Origin: Streptomyces sp. WAC 01529
GTDB lineage: Bacteria > Actinomycetota > Actinomycetes > Streptomycetales > Streptomycetaceae
DNA length: 64,000 nt
Assembly (NCBI RefSeq): GCF_003945545.1
Contig: NZ_CP029617.1
Location: 682,001-746,000, forward strand
Reading direction: 5' to 3'
Position numbers and translations under genes: made by a program. The notes under the pieces are model-generated. The model searched no databases. It was not told the origin of the DNA and saw only the letters and a list, made by a program, of their open reading frames with translations. Shown here piece after piece: positions 56,379-64,000 of the stretch (position 1 is the first letter of the stretch; the number at the start of each line of letters is the position of its first letter).

Positions 56379-57409
56379 GCGGCGTCGGCGTCCTCTCCGG
56401 TCCAGGACTTGAGGCCGAGGAGCTTCTCGCCGAGGTCGTTGAGCGTGGCGGTGCCGTAGCGGAGCGACTCGTGCTTGTCGGCGTCCCCGAGGAGCGTGGC
56501 GTTCCAGTCAGGGGTGGAGAGATGGCGCCAGGAGTCGACGCGGGAGCGGCGCAGCTCCTCGTGGGTCTCGAGGGCGGGCATCATCGACAGGTACTGGACG
56601 GCGCGCACGCCGTCCGCGGAGGTGTTGGGTGCCACGCCGTGCGCGAGCAGGCCGTTCCAGATCAGCAGGTCACCGGCTTGCAGTTCGGGCCGGATGACGG
56701 GCATGTCGTCCTGGTCGATCGCGGGGCGGATCGGGTCGCGGTCGTCCGGCTGGAGGGCCTTCCACCGGTCGAAGCGGCGGAACAGCTCGGGGCAGCACTG
56801 GAAGCCGCCGTGCTCGTGCCGGGTGTCGTCCAGGGCGATGATGCCCTGCACGCGCTGGGGCAGCACGCCGAGGGTGGTGTCGACGTCCCAGTGGAGGTTG
56901 ATGTCGAACCCGCGCTCGGTGGGGGCGATCAGGGAACGGGAGCGGTTCTTGACGTTGGGCGGGTTGAGGTTGAGCCGGTCCAGGGTCACCCACAGCTCGT
57001 CGCAGTCCCATACGTCGGTGAAGGCGTCGTACACCCGCTGGGTCTGCCGGCTGTCCCATATGAGCTGGTGGTGGTAGGCCTCGACGAAGCCGTAGACGTG
57101 CAGTTCGCGGTCGAGGTCGGAGCGGAACTCCCGCTCCTCGTACCAGGTCTCGGGGCGGCCCCGGTCGAGCCCCTGGAACTCCCAGGCGAAGTCCAGCAGG
57201 TTCTTGGCCGACTCGGCGGGGATCGCCTGCTTCACGACGACGTAGCCGTACGTCTGCCAGAAGGCGAAGTCCTCCTCGGACAGCACCTTGAGCGGCTGCC
57301 TCTTGGTCAGGTCCCGCAGCTGTGTCTGTGCCAGGTAGGTCTCGCCGTCGGCGCTGAAGTACGGGACGGCGGAGGGGGCTCGATGGAGGTAGCGGTCGGA
57401 CGCTGCCAT
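56360..57409 (-). CDS. Phytanoyl-CoA dioxygenase (PhyH)-family Fe(II)/2-oxoglutarate oxygenase
   Basis: This 349-residue double-stranded beta-helix oxygenase starts at ATG 57409. Iron ligands: FDINLHWDVDTTLG (H-x-D) and the distal His in LLIWNGLLAHGVAPN. An Arg for 2-oxoglutarate is probable in GVRAVQYLSMMPA. The N-terminal EEDFAFWQTYGYVVVKQAIP is the usual PhyH opening. First gene of the tight operon dioxygenase-DUF6271-decarboxylase-GNAT-MFS. A dre-like DasR site lies 88 bp upstream. It probably hydroxylates an amino acid or amine intermediate (inference). Confidence 0.9.
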   Translation of the reverse strand: MAASDRYLHRAPSAVPYFSADGETYLAQTQLRDLTKRQPLKVLSEEDFAFWQTYGYVVVKQAIPAESAKNLLDFAWEFQGLDRGRPETWYEEREFRSDLDRELHVYGFVEAYHHQLIWDSRQTQRVYDAFTDVWDCDELWVTLDRLNLNPPNVKNRSRSLIAPTERGFDINLHWDVDTTLGVLPQRVQGIIALDDTRHEHGGFQCCPELFRRFDRWKALQPDDRDPIRPAIDQDDMPVIRPELQAGDLLIWNGLLAHGVAPNTSADGVRAVQYLSMMPALETHEELRRSRVDSWRHLSTPDWNATLLGDADKHESLRYGTATLNDLGEKLLGLKSWTGEDADAACAASA

Positions 57410-57496
57410 GGGGGCTCCAGGGTTCGGTCTCTGCTGAAGGCGGGCGCGGCGGCGCCTGTCACCTCCGCCCCTAGTCGAACTTGCGTACCACCAAAA

Positions 57497-57508
57497 TGGA
57501 CTAGACCA
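57497..57508. promoter_or_regulatory. DasR-responsive element-like site TGGACTAGACCA
   Basis: The 12-bp core matches the palindromic dre core TGGTCTAGACCA at 11 of 12 positions. The flanks (ACT on the right) extend the match to the longer ACTGGTCTAGACCACT-type consensus. It lies 88-99 bp upstream of the dioxygenase start, a good position for repression by DasR, the GntR-family regulator that responds to N-acetylglucosamine metabolites in Streptomyces. Confidence 0.65.
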
Positions 57509-57668
57509 ACTCGCGCTGTCAACAATTGATTTGGGTGCCTTGTGGACCAAAAGGACGATATTCGCCCCCGGTTCATGTGCCCTTCACATCGGGATCCGTC
57601 GAAAATTCAACAGGCAACTGCCCCTGACGCGGGCGCAGTTGGTCCGGGCTGAGCGTGGTGCCGCCCAT

Positions 57669-57709
57669 GACCGGTGGGCACGGCCCCCTGCTCGCCGTGC
57701 CCACCGGTC
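57669..57709. terminator. Perfect 15-bp hairpin terminator
   Basis: GACCGGTGGGCACGG (57669-57683) pairs exactly with CCGTGCCCACCGGTC (57695-57709) around an 11-nt loop. It lies 46 bp beyond the stop of the minus-strand SDR gene. No T-tract, as is common in Streptomyces. Confidence 0.75.
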
Positions 57710-57754
57710 AAGATCCGCGTCGGACGCCGCGGGCCCCAGCCGCCCGCGCGTCGG

Positions 57755-58564
57755 CTAGCCGCGCGGCGTGATGCTGAAGTCGAACGCGACCGTTCCGGGG
57801 TCGATCGCCGTCACCCCGCCGTCCACGGTCAGCGCCGCCCCGTTGACGAACGACGCGGCGGGCGAGAGCAGCCACGTGATCGCCTCGGCCACCTCCTCCG
57901 GCCGTCCCGGCCGGCCGGTGGGGATCAGCCGCGACGCCTCCTCGTACGCCGCGTCGCTCCCGCCGCCCCCGAGCCCGGCCTCCTCGGCGAACCGCGTCAT
58001 CCGCCGGTCGGCCATCTCGGTCCGCACCCAGCTGGGACAGACCGTGTTGGCACGCAGCCCGTCCTTGCCGTAGTCGACGGCGACGGAGCGGCACAGCTGG
58101 AGGAGCGCCGCCTTCGACGTCGCGTACGCCGCGTTCGCCACGCCGTTGCGCAGCGCCGCGACCGAGGCGACCGCGACGACCGAGCCACGCGCCGCCAGCA
58201 GATGGGGCAGCGCGGCCCGCAGAAGCAGGAAGGGGCCGGTGAGGTTGGTGCGCATCACCAACTCCCAGTCCTCGTCGGAGATGTCACCGACCGCGCCGCT
58301 GCGCCCGACCCCGGCGTTGAGCACGAGGCCGTCGATCCGCCCGTACGCCGCCACGGCCGCCTCGACCAGACCGCCGACGGCCGCCGGGTCACCCGCGTCG
58401 GCGGGGTGGGCCAGCGCGCCGGTCTCCTCGGCGACGCGGCGCAGCGGTTCGGGGCGGCGGCCCGAGACCACCACCTGGTGGCCGTCCGCCCGCAGTTGAC
58501 GGGCGGTGGCGGCCCCGATACCGGTTCCGCCGCCCGTGACGATGACAACTCGGCTCTCTGTCAT
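57755..58564 (-). CDS. SDR-family oxidoreductase
   Basis: This 269-residue classical short-chain dehydrogenase shows cofactor motif VIVTGGGTGIGAATARQL, SGRRPE at the end of strand 2 (Arg suggests NADPH), NAGVGRSG, active-site VVAVASVAALRNGVANAAYA with Y-A-T-S-K (Tyr-x-x-x-Lys), and FVNGAALTVDGGVTAID at the C-terminus. ATG 58564. Monocistronic, followed by the hairpin at 57669-57709. Substrate unknown. Confidence 0.95.
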   Translation of the reverse strand: MTESRVVIVTGGGTGIGAATARQLRADGHQVVVSGRRPEPLRRVAEETGALAHPADAGDPAAVGGLVEAAVAAYGRIDGLVLNAGVGRSGAVGDISDEDWELVMRTNLTGPFLLLRAALPHLLAARGSVVAVASVAALRNGVANAAYATSKAALLQLCRSVAVDYGKDGLRANTVCPSWVRTEMADRRMTRFAEEAGLGGGGSDAAYEEASRLIPTGRPGRPEEVAEAITWLLSPAASFVNGAALTVDGGVTAIDPGTVAFDFSITPRG

Positions 58565-58715
58565 GCCTGTTCAGCCTCCGAACGCAGTCGTGAGCGCGGG
58601 GTGCGATCACCGTTCCATCTCACTGTGATGTCACCGTGATCATACGGAGACACCCGCTCACGACCGCGTCCGGAGGGTCTTTCAGGCCGCGCTCAGACGG
58701 CCCGGCAGACCCGGC

Positions 58716-60194
58716 TCACTCGTCGATCGCCGCGCCGAAGGCCGCCCCCGTGCCCGGCGCGCCCAGCGACGCCCCGCCGTAGGTCCAGGACCCCGACGCG
58801 GTGACGCCGCCCGTGCCGGCCGAGAGGACCCACACGGTCCCGTCCCCGGCGTTCTCACCCGGCGCTGCCGCCAGGAGACCGAAGCGGCCGTCGTTGTTCG
58901 GGTCGGAGAGCCGCACCTGGGCGCCCCACTTGTCGCCCTTCTCGGGCACGCCCGGGATGTCCGCGGAGTCCTGGTCGAACGACTTGGCGCCGGTCGCCGT
59001 CACGCCGTTCTCCGAGCCGCGCAGCACCCAGACCGCGCCCGCGTCGGCGACGGTGCCGATGTCCTCGCCGGGCGCGCCGATCGCCACGTCCGCGTAGCCG
59101 TCGCCGTTGGTGTCGGCGACGGACAGGTCGGCGCCCCAGCCGTCACCGCGCTCGGGGTTGCCGGGGACGCCCGCGGAGCCCTGCGTCCACCACTTGGCCT
59201 CCTCGCCGAGGCCGTCCGCGGTGCCGTAGCGCACACCGACCAGGCCGCCGGTCATGGTCTCGCCGCCGTCGTCCGGGGAGGCGGGCTCGCCGGTCACCAG
59301 GTCGTCGTAGCCGTCGTTGTTGATGTCGCCGGACGCGGCGGCGGGGCCGCCGCGCAGGTCGCCCTTGTACGTGAGCCCTTCGGCGCCGCCCGCGAAGTGC
59401 ATGGACCAGCCGTGGCCCGGCTCCTCCGGGCCCACGGTCACGCCGGAGACGACGAGGTCCGCGTAGCCGTTGTCGTCGTAGTCGCCCGTGGTGAGGGACT
59501 TCGGCAGGATGTGGCGCTCCTCGGCGGCCGCGGAGAGCCGCTGGGTGTCCTGGCGGCGGAGCGGTGCCTGCCCGGGCTGCGGCGAGGCGTCGTACGCGAA
59601 CAGCTCCAGGTCGTCGCGGTCCAGTACGGCGAGCACGTCGCCCGGCGTGTCGCCGGTGAGGTGCGCCGCGGCGAGGCCCACGCCGAACTGCTCGCCCTTG
59701 GTGGGTTCCTGGGTCTGCAGCCAGTCGCTCGCCGAGCCGGTGAGCCCGGACTTCGAGCCCCACAGGATCGCGACGCCACCGGCGTCCGCCTGGTCGTCGA
59801 TGTCCTCGCCGGGGATGCCGACGACGGCGTCGTCGTAGCCGTCGCCGTCCAGGTCGCCCGTGGCGACGGCCTTGCCGAAGCCGTCGCCCGCCTCGGCGGC
59901 GCCCGCGACCCCGGACGTGGACTGGCTGAACCGGGCGGCGTTGCTGGTGCCGATGCCTCTGGTCGAGCCGTACTGGACCGTGACGAGTCCTGCTCCCTTG
60001 TGGCCGCTGACGGTGGCGCCCGGGGCGCCGACCAGCACGTCCTCGTATCCGTCGCCGTTGAAGTCGCTGTTGCGGTCGTCGGCGTGCGTACCCCCAGGGG
60101 TGCCGGCGTGGGCGGCGGGGGCGGTGGCGATACCGGCCCCGGTCAGCAGAAGGAACGATGCCGCGGCGAGGGCGGCCGAACGGTTCTTGCGCAC
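58716..60194 (-). CDS. Secreted FG-GAP/integrin-alpha-like repeat protein
   Basis: This 492-residue secreted protein has signal peptide MRKNRSAALAAASFLLLTGA, cleaved after AHA. The mature protein is a beta-propeller of about seven FG-GAP repeats with calcium-loop motifs: DFNGDGYEDVLVGAPGA, DLDGDGYDDAVVGIPGE, DINNDGYDDLVTGEPAS, DTNGDGYADVAIGAPGE and DPNNDGRFGLLAAAPGE. The first D-x-D-x-D-G-x-x-D-L set is ideal. No catalytic domain is attached. Such proteins are abundant in Streptomyces secretomes, and their function is unknown. No cell-wall sorting signal. Confidence 0.92.
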   Translation of the reverse strand: MRKNRSAALAAASFLLLTGAGIATAPAAHAGTPGGTHADDRNSDFNGDGYEDVLVGAPGATVSGHKGAGLVTVQYGSTRGIGTSNAARFSQSTSGVAGAAEAGDGFGKAVATGDLDGDGYDDAVVGIPGEDIDDQADAGGVAILWGSKSGLTGSASDWLQTQEPTKGEQFGVGLAAAHLTGDTPGDVLAVLDRDDLELFAYDASPQPGQAPLRRQDTQRLSAAAEERHILPKSLTTGDYDDNGYADLVVSGVTVGPEEPGHGWSMHFAGGAEGLTYKGDLRGGPAAASGDINNDGYDDLVTGEPASPDDGGETMTGGLVGVRYGTADGLGEEAKWWTQGSAGVPGNPERGDGWGADLSVADTNGDGYADVAIGAPGEDIGTVADAGAVWVLRGSENGVTATGAKSFDQDSADIPGVPEKGDKWGAQVRLSDPNNDGRFGLLAAAPGENAGDGTVWVLSAGTGGVTASGSWTYGGASLGAPGTGAAFGAAIDE

Positions 60195-60312
60195 GAGCGG
60201 CTCCTGTGAAGGAAGGTGGCCGGGCTGGCGCGGGGGGGGTGTCCGGAAAGGGCCCGTTCCTTGTCCGGCGCCCTGTTCGACACGGCATGGGTCACAAGGG
60301 TTGTACGGGAGT

Positions 60313-61218
60313 TCACTTCCAGCCGTACGCGTAGGCCGCGACCCATGTGATCTCCAGCCGCGCGCTGCTGCCGGGCGCCGCGCCGGGCCCCGCGAGCGCG
60401 CTCTCGTTCTGGAGCACCCAGGACAGGGGCCTGTCCGGCACGTTCCTCGTGTCGTGTCCTATCTCCCGGCCGTCCACGAAGAACCGCACGTGGCCGGGGG
60501 TCCACTCGGTCGACACGGTGTGCCATTCGGTCCAGTCGTCGGCGCCGTGGAACGAGCCCTGTTCGCCACCGCCGCAGGGGTGGTGGAAGGCGCTGAGCGA
60601 CCCGGTCCACTCGCCCTCGGGATGGTCCATCTCGCAGCCGCCGCCGTAGTGCAGCCAGGCCGACTTGTAGCCGGGGGCCTGCTTGGTCACTTTGATGCGG
60701 GCGCTGTACTTGCCGTACTTCATCTGCATGACGGCACGCGGTACGACCGCCGCGGCGTGCACGGGCCCTCCGTCGGCGGGCCGCCACATCCGGACGCGCA
60801 TCCGGCCGTCGCCGTTCTCCGCAGGGCCCACGCTGACGGTGTCCTCGGGGTGGTAGACACCGACGACATTCCGGCGCCGGTCGTTGGCCGTGTCGCGCCA
60901 ACCCGTGGGGTACGCCCACCAGTTGTCGCGGTAGGAGCCCTTCAGCCCCGCGCAGTACGCGGCGGAGGTGTCGGCGTGGTGGTCGCAGTCGCTGAAGGAG
61001 CCGAGCGGCACCCGGTCGCCGTTGAAGTCCTCGGCCAGGACCTGCCAGAACGGCCCGCAGTCACCGCGCGGCAGTGAGGGGCCCGCGTCACGGCAGGCGT
61101 CGGCGGAGACCGGCGCGCCTCCCGCCCCCGGGATGGACAACAGGGCGGCGAGCAGCGTCACGCCGAGCGCACCGAACACGAGCGGTCTGCGCCGTCCCGC
61201 CGCCGCGTGTGATCCCAT
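60313..61218 (-). CDS. Secreted GH16-like glycoside hydrolase
   Basis: This 301-residue secreted protein has a basic, hydrophobic N-terminus (RRRPLVFGALGVTLLAALLS). The concanavalin-like jelly roll carries the GH16 catalytic pattern E-x-D-x-x-E as EMDHPEGEW, in YGGGCEMDHPEGEW, and the typical strands KYSARIKVTKQAPGYKSAWL and WHTVSTEWTPGHVRFFVDGR. Targets of the family are beta-1,3/1,4-glucans, agars or galactans. The exact substrate is not readable. ATG 61218 has GGAGGC seven bases upstream. Confidence 0.88.
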   Translation of the reverse strand: MGSHAAAGRRRPLVFGALGVTLLAALLSIPGAGGAPVSADACRDAGPSLPRGDCGPFWQVLAEDFNGDRVPLGSFSDCDHHADTSAAYCAGLKGSYRDNWWAYPTGWRDTANDRRRNVVGVYHPEDTVSVGPAENGDGRMRVRMWRPADGGPVHAAAVVPRAVMQMKYGKYSARIKVTKQAPGYKSAWLHYGGGCEMDHPEGEWTGSLSAFHHPCGGGEQGSFHGADDWTEWHTVSTEWTPGHVRFFVDGREIGHDTRNVPDRPLSWVLQNESALAGPGAAPGSSARLEITWVAAYAYGWK

Positions 61219-61483
61219 CGCGCTGCCTCCGCTCACGGACGCCCTCAGAGGGGGGCCATCCTGGCGGAGCGGGCACCGCCCCGCCATCCCTCGCGGCGAA
61301 CCCGGTCGACGCCCTGGATGCTCTGGACGCTCTGGACGCCCTGGACGCGCCGGACGCACCCGGCGGTGCGGGCGACTCGTCCTTTGCGGTGTTCTTCGTA
61401 TGGATGATCGGATCGGTTGAGCGGCACCGGGCCTCCCTCGTGCGAGCCTCCTCCACGTCTCTTTGACCCCATGAGGAGCTGAC
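61219..61483. other. Divergent intergenic region with 9-bp repeats
   Basis: These 265 bp between the GH16-like gene and the SpaA-repeat gene contain six tandem 9-bp units (61305-61358) and a short less GC-rich stretch (61385-61420), the likely promoter of the plus-strand gene. No gene is supported. Confidence 0.5.
61305..61358. repeat. 6 x 9-bp tandem repeat (CTGGACGCC)
   Basis: Six contiguous 9-bp units with consensus CTGGACGCC. The first and last have drifted. The units keep open frames in several phases (Leu-Asp-Ala repeats on the plus strand), but no start with a ribosome binding site uses them. Confidence 0.8.
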
Positions 61484-63649
61484 GTGCACGTGACCTCCCC
61501 CTCCCTCGTCCAGACCGGGATGAGGTATCTCTGCCTCCTCGGCCTGGTGGCCGGAAGCGGCCTGACGGCCGTGCCCGCCGCGCACGGCCAGCCGGGCCCG
61601 TCCCCGGACCGGACCACCGCGGCCGCCTCCGCCTCCGCCGCCGCCGCCGCCAAGCCTCTGCCCGGCGGGCTCGGACCGTGTGTGCCGGGCAACTGCCCGC
61701 CCGACGGCTATCCGCCGGTCCACAACGGCGCGATCCGGTGGCGTGACGCCGGCATCAACATGTACGTGGGCGAGAACTTCCTCGTCCGCGAGCGGGCCGC
61801 GGAGGCCGAGGGTCGCGTCGTCGTCCTCGGCGACTTCGACCAGGACAAGGCGGCGGGCGCCAGCAGCGTCTACAACGTCGGCGAGGCGGGCGTCGGCTCC
61901 CGGGTGGCGCCTCCGGTGGGCTCGGACTGGCTCACCACCGGAGGCGACGTGCGGGTCGGTGCCGGGGAGCGGCTGCTCGCCGAAGGCGGTGTCGTGCGCC
62001 ATGCGGGTGAGACGTCCGGCAGGATCCTCGGCACCCTGCGCAAGGACCCCGACGCCGCCGATCCGTACGTCCCGCTGCGGGACGAGCTGACGGAGGCCAG
62101 CCAGTGCTACGCGCACCCCGGCGGCGGTACGCGCACGCCCACCGGCACGGTGGTGCACGCGGGCGGCGAGACGCTCTTCACCGGTGACGGCATCTCGGCG
62201 CTCCAGGTCTTCAACGTCGACTTCGATCTGATGAGCGGCAGCGGCGGCCAGGAGGGCATCCGCTTCGCGGCGATCCCGGACGGCGCCACGGTGCTGGTCA
62301 ACGTGTTGGGCGCGGCCCGCACCATCAACACCTACAGCGGCACCATCGACGACAGCAGCCCGTTCAACCAGCTGCGCAACCGACTGCTGTGGAACTTCCC
62401 CGACGCCACATCCGTCACGTTCAAGGGCACCGGGCAGTTCCAGGGCAGTGTCCTGGTCGGGAACCAGCGGTCGATGACGACGGTCAGCGTGCCGGGCATG
62501 AACGGCCGCTTCTTCACCACCGGCTCGCTCACCCACACCAGTGCGGCGACGGGCGGCGGTGGCCAGGAGTTCCACAACTACCCCTTCGACGGGGACCTGC
62601 CCGACTGCGGCGACGACGTCACCACCGGCCAGGTCGAGGTCGTCAAGAAGGACGAGGACGACGGCGAGCGGCTGGCGGGCGCCGAGTTCGAGCTGTGGCA
62701 GGAGTCGAACGGCGTCGACGGGTTGCAGACCCGCGGCGACGACGCCGACACGAAGATCGGCGGCGTCTGCGTCACCGAGGCGCCCGGCGAGTGCGCACGC
62801 ACGGTGCCGCTCGGCACCTACTACTGGCGCGAGACCAAGGCCCCCAGCGGCTATGAGCTGCCCTCGCCGAACGTGTTCGGGCCGCTGGAGCTGACCGAGG
62901 AGAACGCCTCCGGCGGCGTGTCGGTCACGGCCACGAACGAGAAGGAGGAGGACGTCGTCACCGAGGGCGGCGTCACGGTCGTGAAGAAGGACAAGAAGAC
63001 GGGCAGGCCGCTGGCCGGCGCCGTCTTCCAGCTGTGGCGCGAGACCAACGGCACCCCTGGCCTCCAGCGGCGCGGGACGGACCCCGACACCGCGACGGGC
63101 GCGCCGTGCACGACGAACGCCGCGGGCCGGTGCGGGGCGGTCGTCCCGCTCGGGACGTACTACTGGGTCGAGACGAAGGCCCCGGACGGATACGTCCTTC
63201 CCGATCCGGCGGTCTTCGGCCCGCTGGTCCTCACCGAGGCGAGCGCGACCAACGGCGTCTCCGTCGAGGCGCTCAACACCGCGCGGGACGAGCCCACCAC
63301 CACGGGCAGGCTCACGCTCGTCAAGAAGGACAAGAAGACCAACAAGGCGCTGGCCGGTGCCGTCTTCCAGCTGTGGCGCGAGACCAACGGCACCCCGGGC
63401 CTCCAGACGGCCGGTGCGCGCCGGGACACCCTCGTCGACCGGGGGTGCGCGACGGACGGCCGGGGCCGGTGCGAGTTCCAGGGGCTCGACCTCGGCTCGT
63501 ACTACCTCAAGGAGACCGCCGTGCCCGACGGCTATGTGCTGCCCGGCAGGACGGTGAGCGGCCCCCACGAGGTCACCGAGGGCAACGCCGCCAAGGGCGT
63601 CACGGTGACGCTCACCAACGCGCGCGGCGGAGGCAAGAAGGACAAGTGA
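61484..63649 (+). CDS. Secreted choice-of-anchor A protein with three SpaA-type domains
   Basis: This 721-residue surface/secreted protein starts at GTG 61484 five bases after GAGGAG. Signal peptide: [20 protein letters not shown]. Residues about 70-380 are a choice-of-anchor A domain ([32 protein letters not shown] strands). Three SpaA/prealbumin-like modules follow at about 385-480, 495-595 and 605-715, each with Val-Lys-Lys-Asp, a LAGA(E/V)F(E/Q)LW strand and a Tyr-Tyr-W/L-x-E-T glutamate strand. These are the Lys and Glu of isopeptide-forming domains. It ends in GGGKKDK with no LPxTG motif or membrane helix, so it is released or held non-covalently. Confidence 0.9.
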   Translation: MHVTSPSLVQTGMRYLCLLGLVAGSGLTAVPAAHGQPGPSPDRTTAAASASAAAAAKPLPGGLGPCVPGNCPPDGYPPVHNGAIRWRDAGINMYVGENFLVRERAAEAEGRVVVLGDFDQDKAAGASSVYNVGEAGVGSRVAPPVGSDWLTTGGDVRVGAGERLLAEGGVVRHAGETSGRILGTLRKDPDAADPYVPLRDELTEASQCYAHPGGGTRTPTGTVVHAGGETLFTGDGISALQVFNVDFDLMSGSGGQEGIRFAAIPDGATVLVNVLGAARTINTYSGTIDDSSPFNQLRNRLLWNFPDATSVTFKGTGQFQGSVLVGNQRSMTTVSVPGMNGRFFTTGSLTHTSAATGGGGQEFHNYPFDGDLPDCGDDVTTGQVEVVKKDEDDGERLAGAEFELWQESNGVDGLQTRGDDADTKIGGVCVTEAPGECARTVPLGTYYWRETKAPSGYELPSPNVFGPLELTEENASGGVSVTATNEKEEDVVTEGGVTVVKKDKKTGRPLAGAVFQLWRETNGTPGLQRRGTDPDTATGAPCTTNAAGRCGAVVPLGTYYWVETKAPDGYVLPDPAVFGPLVLTEASATNGVSVEALNTARDEPTTTGRLTLVKKDKKTNKALAGAVFQLWRETNGTPGLQTAGARRDTLVDRGCATDGRGRCEFQGLDLGSYYLKETAVPDGYVLPGRTVSGPHEVTEGNAAKGVTVTLTNARGGGKKDK

Positions 63650-63677
63650 GGCGCGGCGGGACCGGGCACCGGCGGTG

Positions 63678-64000
63678 TCAGCCGCCCGTGCCCGGTTTCG
63701 TCCCCCAGATGAACAGGTGGTCGTCCTTCTTCAGGAGCCCGTACAGCCGCTCGGCGTCGCCCAGGGCGAGGTTCACACAGCCGCCCGAGCCGGAGGAGAA
63801 GAGGTCCGAGCGGGTGCCGTGCAGGGCCTGGCCGCCGTCGAAGAACTGCGCGAACGGCATCGGGACGCGGTAGAGGGAGGAGAAGTGGTCGCGGCTCTTC
63901 CAGTAGACGCGGTGCCAGCCGCGCCGGGTCTCCAGTCCGTCGCGGCCGCTGCGGACCGGCACGGGGGCGAAGACCAGCTTGCGTCCGGTCTGCGTCCACA
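63678..64000 (-). CDS. L,D-transpeptidase (YkuD) C-terminal part (partial)
   Basis: The frame runs off the window's right end. The visible 106 residues include GRKLVFAPVPVRSGRDGLET, FSSLYRVPMPFAQFFDGGQA and the catalytic motif HGTRSDLFSSGSGGCVNL (His ... Ser-x-Gly-Cys-x-Asn, catalytic Cys), followed by GDAERLYGLLKKDDHLFIWG. These enzymes make 3-3 peptidoglycan cross-links or attach proteins to the wall, outside the membrane. The N-terminal signal peptide and any peptidoglycan-binding domain lie beyond the window. Confidence 0.92.
   Translation of the reverse strand, partial: WTQTGRKLVFAPVPVRSGRDGLETRRGWHRVYWKSRDHFSSLYRVPMPFAQFFDGGQALHGTRSDLFSSGSGGCVNLALGDAERLYGLLKKDDHLFIWGTKPGTGG

Larger units (their letters stand above)
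57410..57754. other. 345-bp intergenic region with dre site and bidirectional terminator
   Basis: No gene is supported here. The part next to the dioxygenase (57470-57620) is AT-rich and holds the dre-like element and probable promoter (AACAATTGATTTGGG). The distal part holds the strong hairpin 57669-57709 that ends the SDR transcript. Confidence 0.6.

Noticed and set aside
61305..61358. Coding Leu-Asp-Ala repeat peptide
   Set aside because: The repeat is open in several frames but has no start with a ribosome binding site and lies in the divergent promoter region.

Overview
The window is chromosomal DNA of a Streptomyces or very close actinomycete. It has very high GC with strong third-position GC, frequent GTG/TTG starts, GAGGAG-type ribosome binding sites, secreted proteins with actinobacterial signal peptides, and the Streptomyces set glgB-mak-treS-glgE-glgX. 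I found no integrase, transposase, phage structural cluster, rRNA or CRISPR array. About 50 genes can be supported. Most of the very long open frames antisense to them are high-GC shadows.

Layout. 1-9.6 kb: a MerR-type C-terminus, a LysR regulator divergent from a cytochrome bd operon (cydA-cydB-cydD-cydC), a Rieske oxygenase, a deaminase-like protein that has lost its zinc cysteines, and a GNAT enzyme. 9.6-16 kb: a short UvrA-like ABC ATPase, a PPOX-fold protein, an AhpD-like protein, an inositol-monophosphatase homologue with altered metal ligands, a GNAT enzyme and a membrane protein. 15.9-20.6 kb: a SigB/SigF-type sigma factor, a two-domain VOC protein with a repetitive N-terminus, a SpoIIE-type phosphatase, an acidic protein and a small secreted protein. 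20.6-31.5 kb: the trehalose/maltose-1-phosphate to alpha-glucan (GlgE) pathway. TreS makes maltose from trehalose, Mak phosphorylates it, GlgE polymerises maltose-1-phosphate, GlgB branches and GlgX debranches. A DUF5133-like segment lies in frame ahead of GlgE, and an anti-sigma-like ATPase-fold protein sits between glgE and glgX. 31.6-38.8 kb: a second repeat-tailed VOC protein, an FAD oxidoreductase, an SRPBCC protein, a FUSC-type membrane protein, an SDR and a SulP transporter. 39.2-43.5 kb: a beta-carbonic anhydrase, a second SulP transporter, a 55-residue peptide carrying three Gly-Cys-Ile-Ser repeats, an intrinsic terminator, and a PaaK-like adenylating enzyme with an unusual C-terminal domain. 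43.5-47.3 kb (minus strand): an 881-residue protein ending in a GspG (type II secretion pseudopilin)-like module and a tail-anchored-looking partner.

47.4-49.4 kb holds a structured non-coding RNA candidate that folds as a tRNA-like cloverleaf and ends in a perfect 15-bp terminator, then a beta-propeller phytase and a small secreted protein. 49.4-57.4 kb, all on the minus strand, looks like a compact biosynthetic locus: PhyH-type dioxygenase, DUF6271 protein, fold-III PLP decarboxylase, GNAT and MFS exporter in overlapping order, then an AurF-type diiron oxygenase with a ferredoxin-fused reductase behind a perfect 16-bp inverted repeat. A near-perfect DasR site (dre) lies upstream of the first gene. 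57.7-64 kb holds an SDR, a secreted FG-GAP protein, a secreted GH16-like enzyme, a choice-of-anchor A/SpaA surface protein without a sorting signal, and a partial L,D-transpeptidase.

The strongest candidates for something undescribed are the Cys-repeat peptide with its adenylating enzyme (41.5-43.5 kb), the tRNA-like RNA (47.5 kb), the GspG-fused protein (44.6-47.3 kb) and the dre-linked decarboxylase/N-oxygenase locus (49.4-57.4 kb).
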